From Planctomycetota bacterium (GTDB lineage Bacteria; Planctomycetota; UBA1135; GCA-002686595), in the NCBI GenBank assembly GCA_016709875.1, contig JADJLZ010000002.1, positions 682,001 to 746,000 on the forward strand: a stretch of DNA of 64,000 bases, written 5' to 3'. The first letter of the stretch is position 1. Each line of letters starts with the position of its first letter. The notes beneath the pieces were generated by a model, which made no database searches, was not told the origin of the DNA, and worked only from the letters and a program-made list of their open reading frames with translations. This document shows, one piece after another, positions 44,203 to 51,329 of this stretch. The translations under genes were made by a program, and so were the position numbers.

Positions 44203-44342
44203 GTCCGTAGTGTAGACCGCGGATGCGTACGGTTCGCTCCGGCACCTGCGATCAAGCGAGACCCCCCCGAGCTCTTGCCTGCGCGAAACAAGAATCGTCC
44301 ATCGCAGCGCCGCGACGCCCCGGCACGCGCTCCAAAGAGAGC

Positions 44343-44370
44343 TGGCTACGCCCGGCGGGGGTCGATCCCA
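44343..44370 (-). repeat. Decayed copy of tRNA-Arg 3' end (old attachment site)
   Basis: The bases read TGGCTACGCCCGGCGGG then GGTCGATCCCA on the plus strand. Compared with 47358-47384 at the 3' end of tRNA-Arg there is one inserted base and three substitutions; the rest is identical, including the CCA complement and the whole acceptor 3' strand. It lies 995 bases beyond the perfect 50-bp copy, on the side expected for an older integration. Confidence 0.5.
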
Positions 44371-44437
44371 GCAGTGCCTCTCCGGAGGGCCGTCTCGCAA
44401 GGGAGGGCTCCCCGACCCGCCGAGTTAGACTCTCGGG

Positions 44438-45259
44438 ATGGCATCCACACGAAGCACCAAGAAGCCTGCAAAGAAGACCGTGTCCAAGCCGGCCACCGCA
44501 AAGCGGACCTCTGCGAAACCGACCGCTGCCCGCATGAGCCTGGACGAGGTCATGCGCGCGCTCGAGAAGGCAGGATCCGCGCAGACGAAGAAGACCTACG
44601 CTCGTCACGGAGCCAAGGAGCCGATGTTCGGCGTCCTCTTCGGGACGCTGAAGTTGCTCGTGGATCGGATCGGCGTCGACCAGGAGCTCGCTCTGGAGCT
44701 GTGGAGCACGAAGAACCAGGACGCGCGCAATCTGGCGATGAAGATCGCCGATCCGGCGCGGATCGGATCGGCCGATCTCGATCGCTGGGCGAAGGAAAAC
44801 AGCATGCGCATCTGCGGCATGTACATCGCGTGCCTGGCGGCGGAGGGTCCGCACGCGGCCGCAAAGGTCCGCGATTGGCTCGCGTCCTCCGACGAGGAGC
44901 TGCGCGCCAGTGGCTGGACGCTGATCGCCCAACTGGCGAACCTGGATGAAAAGGCTGCCGACGACTCGTTCGTGAAGCGCCTCGCCCAGATCGAGAAGAA
45001 GATCCATTCGTCTCCCAGCGTCGAGCGCGCAGCGATGAACGCGGCCGTCATTGCGATCGGAGGCCGCAGCGCCGCCCTGCGCAAGCTCGCGACCGCGACG
45101 GCGAAGCGCATCGGGCCGGTCGAAGTCGACCACGGCGAGACCGCCTGCAAGACGCCCGACGCCGTGACCTCCATCGGGAAGCTCTGGGAGCGCGCGAAGA
45201 AGTTCGACTCGCCGGCAGCCGCCGAGCGATCTCGCGAGTCGATGCGCACACGCTGCTGA
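44438..45259 (+). CDS. AlkD-like DNA alkylation repair (HEAT-repeat) protein
   Basis: 273 residues. A Lys/Ala/Thr-rich tail (about 1-30) precedes an all-helical domain of the DNA-alkylation-repair family: KKTYARHGAKEPMFGVLFG, ALELWSTKNQDARNLAMKIA, DLDRWAKENSMRICGMY, RASGWTLIAQLA. AlkD-type enzymes use HEAT-like repeats to excise bulky alkylated bases without flipping. The catalytic Trp/Asp set is not clearly matched, so glycosylase activity is uncertain. The gene lies between a decayed and a perfect fragment of tRNA-Arg, suggesting it arrived with an earlier mobile element. Confidence 0.8.
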   Translation: MASTRSTKKPAKKTVSKPATAKRTSAKPTAARMSLDEVMRALEKAGSAQTKKTYARHGAKEPMFGVLFGTLKLLVDRIGVDQELALELWSTKNQDARNLAMKIADPARIGSADLDRWAKENSMRICGMYIACLAAEGPHAAAKVRDWLASSDEELRASGWTLIAQLANLDEKAADDSFVKRLAQIEKKIHSSPSVERAAMNAAVIAIGGRSAALRKLATATAKRIGPVEVDHGETACKTPDAVTSIGKLWERAKKFDSPAAAERSRESMRTRC

Positions 45260-45337
45260 GCGATCAGGCCCCGAGCGCAGCTTCGGGGACCCCAAACGCC
45301 GTCCCGACGCATCTCTGCGCGTACACGCGGGTTGTGC

Positions 45338-45387
45338 TGGTACGCCCGGCGGGATTCGAACCCACGACCTGCAGCTTCGGAGGCTGC
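45338..45387 (-). repeat. Perfect 50-bp copy of the tRNA-Arg 3' half (attachment site)
   Basis: Identical over 50 bases to 47358-47407, which runs from the CCA end through the T arm, variable loop and anticodon loop to the 3' side of the anticodon stem. Identity stops sharply at 45388 and before 45338. A displaced tRNA 3' end of this kind is the classical far boundary left by site-specific integration into a tRNA gene. Confidence 0.85.
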
Positions 45388-45537
45388 GGGTTGTCGGTCA
45401 GAAGTCTATACAGTGCAATGAGTTACGCGATCCCTGTCTTGAGTTTGCATCAGGGTTTGCATGCGCTGGCGCCCCGCTTCTCATGCGCTGTCCTGGCGGG
45501 GCGCGTGAGCGAAACGCGCGCGCAGCCCCTTGCCTGC

Positions 45538-45565
45538 GTCACAAAAATAGACCACTTTTTGTGAC
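45538..45565. promoter_or_regulatory. Operator of the AbiE operon
   Basis: A perfect inverted repeat with 10-base arms, GTCACAAAAA (45538-45547) and TTTTTGTGAC (45556-45565), and an 8-base spacer. It ends seven bases before the antitoxin start codon. AbiEi-type antitoxins are known to repress their own operon by binding inverted repeats in the promoter, so this is the expected autoregulatory site. Confidence 0.75.
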
Positions 45566-45572
45566 AGATAGC

Positions 45573-46199
45573 ATGGCGAACAGCCCCATATCCCTCCGTG
45601 ACCGGATCCTCCGAGAGCTGCGCGCGGGGGGGCCTGGAGCCGTGGCCAGCACGAGCGACCTCTCCCACCTCGGCCAGCCGGCCGCCGTTCGCCAGGCCCT
45701 CAGCCGCGGCGTGGGCGACGGCAGCCTGCGGCGAGTCGCACGAGGACTCTACGCGATCCCCAGAGAGGACCCGGCGCTCGGATCCCTGTCGACGAGCGCC
45801 GAAGCCGTCGTCGAAGCTCTCCAACGGCGCGACGGGATCCGCTTGCTGCCCTCGGGAGCACACGCGGCGAACCTCCTCGGCCTCTCCGACCAGGTGCCGA
45901 TGCGCATGGTTTTCCTGACCGATGGCCGAGCCCGCCGGATCCGGGTCGGCAAGCGCGAGATCGTCCTGAAGCGCACGACCCCGCGGCAGATGGCGACCGC
46001 CGGCCGGATCAGTAGCACGGTCATCCAGGCGCTGCGCTGGCTAGGCCAGGAGCACATCGACCAGGCGATCGTCGAGAAACTGCAGCGACGCCTCTCGCCT
46101 CGCGAATGCCGGCAATTGCTCGACGACGCGCGCCACGCACCTGCCTGGGTCGCGGCCATCCTGGATCGGATCCACGCACCCAAGGCGAAGCGTGCCTGA
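45573..46199 (+). CDS. AbiEi-type antitoxin / transcriptional regulator (DUF6088)
   Basis: 208 residues from ATG 45573. An N-terminal winged helix-turn-helix (about 8-60: RDRILRELRAGG, VRQALSRGVGDGSLRRVARG, LYAIPRE) is followed by the AbiEi C-terminal domain (LLPSGAHAANLLGLS, MVFLTDGRARRIRVGKREIV, ALRWLGQEH). It should neutralise the downstream toxin, in the type IV scheme without direct protein contact, and repress the operon through the palindrome just upstream. Two bases separate it from the toxin gene, so they form an operon. Confidence 0.85.
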   Translation: MANSPISLRDRILRELRAGGPGAVASTSDLSHLGQPAAVRQALSRGVGDGSLRRVARGLYAIPREDPALGSLSTSAEAVVEALQRRDGIRLLPSGAHAANLLGLSDQVPMRMVFLTDGRARRIRVGKREIVLKRTTPRQMATAGRISSTVIQALRWLGQEHIDQAIVEKLQRRLSPRECRQLLDDARHAPAWVAAILDRIHAPKAKRA

Positions 46200-46201
46200 C
46201 C

Positions 46202-47224
46202 ATGGACGCCTACCTCGGACTGAGCCGTGCGCGGAGGAGACTGCTCTGCGAGCAGGCTTCGGCGCAACTCGCCCTCCTCCCCGCGAGCGTCGAGAAGGAC
46301 TTCTGGGTCTGCTGGACGCTGCGTGAGCTGTTCGCGTTGCCGTCCATGGGAGCAATCCTGACCTTCAAGGGCGGCACGTCGCTCTCGAAGGGATGGAGGC
46401 TCATCCAGCGCTTCTCCGAGGACCTCGACGTGGTCATCGCGCGCAGCCACCTCGGCTTCGGCGGCGAGGCCTCGCCGGAGCGAGCGGCCTCGGGCAAGGA
46501 ACGCTCCCGTCGACTCGACGCCCTCCAGCAGCGCTGCCGGGAGTTCGTTGCGAACGACCTCCTGCCCGCGCTCTCGGGAGGCGTGAGCCGGCGACTGCCG
46601 AAGCCCTCGAACTGGAGCCTGGTTCTCGACGCAGACGATCCGGACGGCCAGACCGTGCTCTTCACGTACCCCACGGAGTTCGGACGCGACGCCTACGTGC
46701 GTCCCGTGGTCAAGATCGAACTCGGCGCGCGATCGGATACGGAGCCGCTCGAGCGCCCGTCGATCCTCGCGTACGTGGCGGAAGCGTTCCCCTCGGCGCT
46801 GCCCGACGCGAGCTTCCCCGTGCCGACGGTAGCCCCCGTCCGGACGTTCTGGGAGAAGGCCATGCTCCTCCACGAGGAGCGCTTCCGCAGCTCGGGCACG
46901 GGGCCAAAGCCCCGGCTCTCGCGGCACTACTACGATCTTGGCTGTCTGATCGCAAAGGGGGTCGGTGCCAGGGCTGCTGCGGACATCGCGCTCTTCGAGG
47001 CCGTCGCGGCGCACCGCAGTGTCTTCTTTCGCAAGAGCCAGAAAGCGCGCGAGTCGCTGAGCCGCGGCACGCTTCGGCTGCTGCCGCGCGACGAGCACCT
47101 CGACGCGTGGCGCAGCGACTACGAGGCGATGCGCGAGGCGATGTTCCTCGACACGCCGCCGAGCTTCGACGAACTCCTCGAGCGGATCGCCGAGTTCGAG
47201 CGCGACTTCAACGCGGGGCTGTAG
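46202..47224 (+). CDS. AbiEii-type nucleotidyltransferase toxin
   Basis: 340 residues. The nucleotidyltransferase signature is complete: TFKGGTSLSKGW (GGTS at 57-60), RFSEDLDVVI (Asp74, Asp76), KIELGARSDTEP with its lysine and glutamate, and RTFWEKAMLLHEERF. C-terminal ARHYYDLGCLI-like segment (SRHYYDLGCLIAKG) matches AbiEii/AbiGii. Related toxins transfer nucleotides to tRNA 3' ends or other targets, and can abort phage infection. Full length compared with the family, with no damage to the active site, so the system is likely functional. Confidence 0.88.
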   Translation: MDAYLGLSRARRRLLCEQASAQLALLPASVEKDFWVCWTLRELFALPSMGAILTFKGGTSLSKGWRLIQRFSEDLDVVIARSHLGFGGEASPERAASGKERSRRLDALQQRCREFVANDLLPALSGGVSRRLPKPSNWSLVLDADDPDGQTVLFTYPTEFGRDAYVRPVVKIELGARSDTEPLERPSILAYVAEAFPSALPDASFPVPTVAPVRTFWEKAMLLHEERFRSSGTGPKPRLSRHYYDLGCLIAKGVGARAAADIALFEAVAAHRSVFFRKSQKARESLSRGTLRLLPRDEHLDAWRSDYEAMREAMFLDTPPSFDELLERIAEFERDFNAGL

Positions 47225-47357
47225 GCGGCCGAGAAGCGCCTTGCGCGCGACCGCACACCTGGATCGGCTCCGGAAGCGCCGCCTGCGCGCATAGGTCCGC
47301 TGGTATCGGGCGCATCGACCTCGAACCCCCGCAGGACCCCCCAGGAACGCGGAGAAT

Positions 47358-47407
47358 TGGTACGCCCGGCGGGATTCGAACCCACGACCTGCAGCTTCGG
47401 AGGCTGC
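47358..47407 (-). repeat. 50-bp direct repeat inside tRNA-Arg (second attachment site)
   Basis: The 3' part of the intact tRNA gene, matched base for base by 45338-45387. Together they delimit the AbiE mini-island. The match ends within the 3' side of the tRNA anticodon stem. Confidence 0.85.
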
Positions 47408-47434
47408 CGCTCTATCCAGCTGAGCTACGGGCGC
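47358..47434 (-). tRNA. tRNA-Arg (anticodon CCG)
   Basis: Minus-strand cloverleaf with encoded CCA. Acceptor GCGCCCG pairs with CGGGCGU (G-U at the end); D arm GCUC/GAGC; anticodon stem GCAGC/GCUGC with loop CUCCGAA, giving anticodon CCG; T arm GUGGG/CCCGC (one G-C-rich stem) with loop UUCGAAU; A73 then CCA. An extended -10 (TGCTAGGAT) lies 13 bases upstream. Its 3' 50 bases are duplicated at 45338, marking it as an integration target that has been restored intact by the element. Confidence 0.95.
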
Positions 47435-47447
47435 CGCTGAGTCGGGC

Positions 47448-47453
47448 ATCCTA
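47448..47453 (-). promoter_or_regulatory. Extended -10 for tRNA-Arg
   Basis: On the minus strand TAGGAT is preceded by TGC, an extended -10 arrangement, 13 bases before the mature tRNA 5' end. A convincing -35 is not visible. Confidence 0.4.
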
Positions 47454-47635
47454 GCAGGGAAGTCGGCGGGGTCGAATCGCGGCCGGCCGTCGCGAGCGAG
47501 CCGGGCGCCGGGGCGGGTATCGGGCGCGCCCGGAGATTGCGGTTTGGAAGGGTGGGGCGCGCAGGCGGCGTCAGGCGCGTGAGCGCTGGACGATCGCGAG
47601 GGAATCGGCGAAACAGCGGGAAAAAAGCCGTTACC

Positions 47636-47665
47636 TTGACCCTTCTCGAAGGTTGGCCTTACGAT
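47636..47665 (+). promoter_or_regulatory. Sigma70-like promoter before the TSP3-repeat gene
   Basis: TTGACC (47636-47641) and TACGAT (47660-47665) are separated by 18 bases, or TTACGA (47659-47664) by 17. This is the clearest housekeeping-type promoter in the window and lies 74 bases before ATG 47739. Confidence 0.55.
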
Positions 47666-47738
47666 CCACAAGCAGTCTGCACGTCGATCTTCAGCGAACA
47701 CACCGTGGCCCAGGACGCCCCGCTCGGGGCGGCTCGAC

Positions 47739-48707
47739 ATGAGCTTCCGACGCACACCTTTGACCCTCTTCAGCCGTGGCATTGCGGTCCCCGCAGCGGT
47801 CGTAGCCGTGCTCGGCCTGCTGGCGGCGCCCGAGTTCCTGGGGGCAGGTGAGCTCGCCGCCGCGCCGGCGCGAGATGCGGGGGACCCCGACCACGACGGG
47901 CTCCAGAACCGTCAGGAGACCGTGCTCGGCACCAACCCCTTCCAGGCGGACACGGACGCGGACGGGTTCAGCGATCTCGAGGAGGTCGCGCGCAAGACCT
48001 CGCCGCTCTACCCGCAGTCGGTGCCCCAGGGCAATCGCATGCAGCTGGGGATGAGCTGCCGCGGCGGCGACAACGAGTTGCACGCGCTGATCGCGATCTA
48101 CCTCCCGAACGGTGATCTGCGCGACAAGACCTTTCAAGCTGGTTTCCTCGTGAATGGACGAGTGGTGACGCTGCGTGAGGGCTACCTCGGAAGCCACGCC
48201 ACGCTGGTGATGCACGACGCGGCGACACCCGGCGCGAAGATCGCGACGGTGGACCTCCCGATCTCGCCTCGCATGGTGCAGAGCTACGGGGACATCAGCC
48301 TCTTCGCGACGCTCGGAAGCGCGGCAGACGGTGTCGTGCAGGCCGCCGACAGCATCCACCTGATCGCCTTCGGCCAGACGATCGTGCTGCAGGTCCAGAC
48401 CTCGATGCTCATGGGCGCGAGCCTCCAGAGCGGCGGGACCGGGCATCAGACGGGCGGAGCCGGGACCGGCCACGTCGGTTCGATCTACATCCCGCTCTCG
48501 ACGGGCAGCGACCAGACGGGCTGGATCTCCGGCCAGGTCTGTGTGCAGCAGACGGCGCTCATCGGAACCTCGGGCGCGATGATCACCCAGGAGGTGGTCT
48601 CGGCCGAGTGTCAGGACGGCTGGGACGGGTTCTGCCCGGCGAGCTGCTCCGCGACGGTGGGGAACACGTACACGACCGTCGACCCGGTCGGCCTGATCGG
48701 CGGGTAG
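47739..48707 (+). CDS. Secreted protein with thrombospondin type 3 calcium repeats
   Basis: 322 residues with an N-terminal hydrophobic segment (about 15-35) acting as signal or anchor. Residues 46-85 hold calcium-binding repeats of the TSP3 type: DPDHDGLQN, TNPFQADTDADGFSD, EEVARKTSP. A beta-rich domain follows, and the last 35 residues contain four Cys (ECQDGWDGFCPASCSA), likely disulfide-bonded. No enzyme signature. It precedes an ECF sigma operon by 88 bases and could be a target of that system, which is inference only. Confidence 0.75.
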   Translation: MSFRRTPLTLFSRGIAVPAAVVAVLGLLAAPEFLGAGELAAAPARDAGDPDHDGLQNRQETVLGTNPFQADTDADGFSDLEEVARKTSPLYPQSVPQGNRMQLGMSCRGGDNELHALIAIYLPNGDLRDKTFQAGFLVNGRVVTLREGYLGSHATLVMHDAATPGAKIATVDLPISPRMVQSYGDISLFATLGSAADGVVQAADSIHLIAFGQTIVLQVQTSMLMGASLQSGGTGHQTGGAGTGHVGSIYIPLSTGSDQTGWISGQVCVQQTALIGTSGAMITQEVVSAECQDGWDGFCPASCSATVGNTYTTVDPVGLIGG

Positions 48708-48795
48708 GCTTCTCGGGGACCCTCCAGCGGGCTCCCGCGCTGGCCGACGGCGCGCAAGGCCCTCCCCCCCCCGACCGCCCCCCACGGCAACTCCC

Positions 48796-49458
48796 GTGAC
48801 CCAGGACAGGGAACCCCGCCCTCGCGCGGATCGTCCAATTCCCGAAACCGTGAAGATCGACCCCGACCGCGAACTCGTCGAAGCCTGCCAAGTGGGTGAA
48901 CCCACCGGGTTGGACGGTCCGTTCCGCCAGCTCTACGAGCAGTACAAGGACCGGGTCTACAACGTCTGCTACCGCATCGCCGGCAACCCCACGGATGCCC
49001 TCGACGCCTCGCAGGAGACCTTCGGGATCCTCTTCCGCAAGATCGCCGAGTTCCGCTTCGAGTCGAAATTCTCGAGTTGGGTCTACCGCATCGCGGTGAA
49101 CGCGAGCATCGACCTCAAGCGCCGCACCGGCACGCGTTGGATCGCTTCGCTCGAGGCGCACACCGACTCAGGATCGGGCGAGCACCCGCGCGCGGAGATT
49201 CGAGACGAGCAGACCGAGGCCCCGATGGCGGCCGCCTCGCGGCACGAGCTCGAGGCCGAAATCCAGTGCGCGATCGGGCGCCTCTCGCCGAAGATGCGCG
49301 CGATCACGGTCCTGCGCTACGTCGAGAGCCTCTCCTACGACGAGATCGCGGAGGTGCTCCAGATCTCGCTCGGCACCGTCAAGTCGCGGCTCTCACGCGC
49401 GCACGAAGCGCTCGACCGCGAGCTCACCCCGGTCCTCGACAAGTTCTACCTTCGGTGA
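48796..49458 (+). CDS. ECF sigma factor, RpoE type
   Basis: 220 residues from GTG 48796. Region 2 (about 30-105) reads FRQLYEQYKDRVYNVCYRIA, NPTDALDASQETFGILFRKI and FSSWVYRIAVNASIDLKRR; region 4 (about 155-210) has SPKMRAITVLRYVESLSYDE and LQISLGTVKSRLSRAHEALD. This is the RpoE-like group. The next two genes encode a zinc-finger anti-sigma factor and an RseB-like lipoprotein, so the sigma factor is probably held at the membrane and released by envelope stress. Confidence 0.9.
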   Translation: MTQDREPRPRADRPIPETVKIDPDRELVEACQVGEPTGLDGPFRQLYEQYKDRVYNVCYRIAGNPTDALDASQETFGILFRKIAEFRFESKFSSWVYRIAVNASIDLKRRTGTRWIASLEAHTDSGSGEHPRAEIRDEQTEAPMAAASRHELEAEIQCAIGRLSPKMRAITVLRYVESLSYDEIAEVLQISLGTVKSRLSRAHEALDRELTPVLDKFYLR

Positions 49459-49465
49459 TCAAGAC

Positions 49466-50170
49466 ATGACTTCCCCGTGTCGTGACTGCCTCGAATCCCT
49501 CCTCGAAGCCGCGCCGCAACGGCCGGCTCCCGGGAGTGCGATCGGAGGCCACCTGGCCGATTGCGCCAGCTGCCGCTCCGCGTTCGAGCGCATGTGCGCC
49601 GTGCACATGGCCCTCGCGCTGCTCGCCCGGCGCGCGGCTCCCCACGAACTCGACGGCCTGGTCGTCGCCTCGACGCAGGCCGGCCACCGCCAGGACCGCG
49701 TGCTCGCGCACCTGCGGACCTCGATGCGCCACGAAGCTCCCGCACAACTGGGTGAGCAGCTCGGCATCGGCAGCGGACAGATCCTCGGCGACGCGCTGCG
49801 CGTCACGGCGCCGGCGGTGCTCGACCGCCTCGTGGACGAGGAGCTGCGCGACCCCGACCACGCGCTGATCCGCCGCTACACCTCGCGCCTGGAGCGCCTG
49901 GGTCCTCCCGCGAGCTTGCGCGAGCGCGTGGATGCGCTGCTCGCTTCACCGCGCCGGTCGCACGGCCGCGGCCTGGTGCTGGGCTTCACGGCTTTCCTCG
50001 TGCTCGTGGCAGCGATGTGGGGCTGGTGGGCTCTCGAGCGTGAGAACCTGCGCCCGCGCTTTCAGATCGTGTATGCGAACGACCTCGACCAACTCGATCC
50101 GCTCGCGCGCGAGATGCTCTCGGGGATGAGCGGCGGCTCGAGCGAGCTCGTGGGGAAGGCAGCCCGCTGA
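49466..50170 (+). CDS. Transmembrane anti-sigma factor with zinc-finger motif
   Basis: 234 residues. The N-terminus CRDCLESLLE then GGHLADCASCRSAFE contains the HxxxCxxC motif of ZAS anti-sigma domains (about residues 28-37). A membrane helix at about 170-190 (LVLGFTAFLVLVAAMWGWW) separates it from a 45-residue outer tail. It should bind the upstream ECF sigma factor at the membrane. The middle 100 residues are not a known domain to me. Its stop overlaps the next ATG (TGATG). Confidence 0.85.
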   Translation: MTSPCRDCLESLLEAAPQRPAPGSAIGGHLADCASCRSAFERMCAVHMALALLARRAAPHELDGLVVASTQAGHRQDRVLAHLRTSMRHEAPAQLGEQLGIGSGQILGDALRVTAPAVLDRLVDEELRDPDHALIRRYTSRLERLGPPASLRERVDALLASPRRSHGRGLVLGFTAFLVLVAAMWGWWALERENLRPRFQIVYANDLDQLDPLAREMLSGMSGGSSELVGKAAR

Positions 50171-51168
50171 TGCGCCTGCTCGCCACGCTGCTGCTCGCGC
50201 TCGCCTCGTCGGCCGTGCTCCCCGGCTGCGGACAGTCGCAGGGAAACCATGCCGCCCCGCACGCCATGAACGGGCTGACCCCGCCGTCCTTCCTCGACCA
50301 GATCGCGGACGCGCCCTTCCAGGTCGCCTATCACGCCCGTCGCCGCGTGTGGCAGAGCTTCCAGGATGCCTCGGGGCCGCAGACGCTCGAGTACACCGAG
50401 TCGGTGTGGTCCGACGGCCAGGGCCACTTCAACGTCACGCCCGAGCAGGTGCTGCAGCCCGCGATGAACCCGCAGGCAGAGCAGGTCTTCCTCCTGCTGC
50501 AGCGCTCGCGCGAGGGATTCCTCTACCGCCTGCGCGATTTCCGCATCCGCGAGCTCAACGCGTTCCTGCAGTCCTACACCATCCAGGACACCGGCAAGGT
50601 CGTGGACGTCGCCGGCGTGAACTGCAATTGCCTGCGCGTGGACCCGGCGAACTCCGCGCCGAGCTACTGGGAGCTGGACGTCGATCCGTCGACCGGCCTG
50701 ATCCTGGCTACGCGCGAGTTCGGGAAGAACGCGCAGCCGGTCGGAGTGGTCGAGACGCTCGCGTTCGACCTGAACCCGGACCTCAGCAGCGTCGTGCTGC
50801 ACCAGGACCTGGCCGCGGTGCCTTTTACCGCGACGACCGCGCACCAGGTGCTCGGATTCGTCCCGCTGCAGCCCACGTTCCTTCCGCAAGGCTTCACGCA
50901 GACGGCGGCGGAGAAGGTTTCGCAGGGCGCGGACGACTGGGCGCGCTTCGCATACACCGACGGTGCCGAGACGCTCTTCGTGCTCTACCACCGCGATCCG
51001 ATCGGCACGACTCCGGCGAGCGAGCCCTCCGGGCCGTACACGCTGCGCATCTTCCGCGCCGGGCTGTGGTCCGTCGCACAGGCGACGTTCGGCCGCCATC
51101 GGATCGTCGCGCTGGGTCGCCAGCCGGGCGATGTTCTGGCGCAGGTCGTCGAATCCTGCGCGCACTGA
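50170..51168 (+). CDS. RseB/MucB-like lipoprotein
   Basis: 332 residues with lipobox LPGC near residue 19. The body resembles the RseB/MucB fold: an N-terminal lipid-binding-type beta sheet (VAYHARRRVWQSF, LEYTESVWSDGQGHFNV, YWELDVDPSTGLILATREF) and a smaller C-terminal domain with FVPLQPTFLPQGFT. RseB shields the anti-sigma factor from proteolysis until it senses mislocalised envelope lipids or proteins. Position directly after the anti-sigma gene, overlapping by one base, supports that role. Similarity is judged from layout and motifs only. Confidence 0.72.
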   Translation: MRLLATLLLALASSAVLPGCGQSQGNHAAPHAMNGLTPPSFLDQIADAPFQVAYHARRRVWQSFQDASGPQTLEYTESVWSDGQGHFNVTPEQVLQPAMNPQAEQVFLLLQRSREGFLYRLRDFRIRELNAFLQSYTIQDTGKVVDVAGVNCNCLRVDPANSAPSYWELDVDPSTGLILATREFGKNAQPVGVVETLAFDLNPDLSSVVLHQDLAAVPFTATTAHQVLGFVPLQPTFLPQGFTQTAAEKVSQGADDWARFAYTDGAETLFVLYHRDPIGTTPASEPSGPYTLRIFRAGLWSVAQATFGRHRIVALGRQPGDVLAQVVESCAH

Positions 51169-51329
51169 ACGAGCGCCGTTCGATCCTGGTTTTGCAGTGG
51201 TTTCCGCGCTGTAGCGCGCGTGCTGGGGTGGAATTCTTTTCCACTCCGGATTTTCGCCACGCACTGAAATCGAGGGGTAGGCTTCTGTGTCCAAGCGACC
51301 CACGGCCGCCCACACGAAGCAGTCCACGA

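Larger units (their letters stand above)
45388..47357. mobile_element. Integrase-less mini-island in tRNA-Arg carrying an AbiE system
   Basis: The 1,970 bases lie between the perfect direct repeats 45338-45387 and 47358-47407. They contain only two genes, an AbiEi-type regulator/antitoxin and an AbiEii-type nucleotidyltransferase toxin. The first 150 bases are less GC-rich than the surroundings and have a TTTGCAT direct repeat 12 bases apart (45444-45450, 45456-45462) and an inverted repeat GCCCCGC/GCGGGGC (45471-45477, 45496-45502) that could be recombinase or excisionase sites. No integrase gene is present, so movement would need one in trans. Confidence 0.75.

Noticed and set aside
45334..45564. 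76-residue frame over the tRNA fragment and AbiE operator
   Set aside because: It reads through a tRNA-derived repeat and a palindromic operator; no family similarity.
47300..47338. Another tRNA 3'-end-like stretch (TGGTAT ... TCGAACCCCC) just beside the real tRNA
   Set aside because: Only the CCA complement and a TCGAACC core match; the acceptor strand does not align, so chance is likely.
51205..51244. Two small hairpins after the RseB-like gene (CGCGC/GCGCG and GTGGAA/TTCCAC)
   Set aside because: Short stems without a T-run directly after; possible terminator parts but too weak to list.
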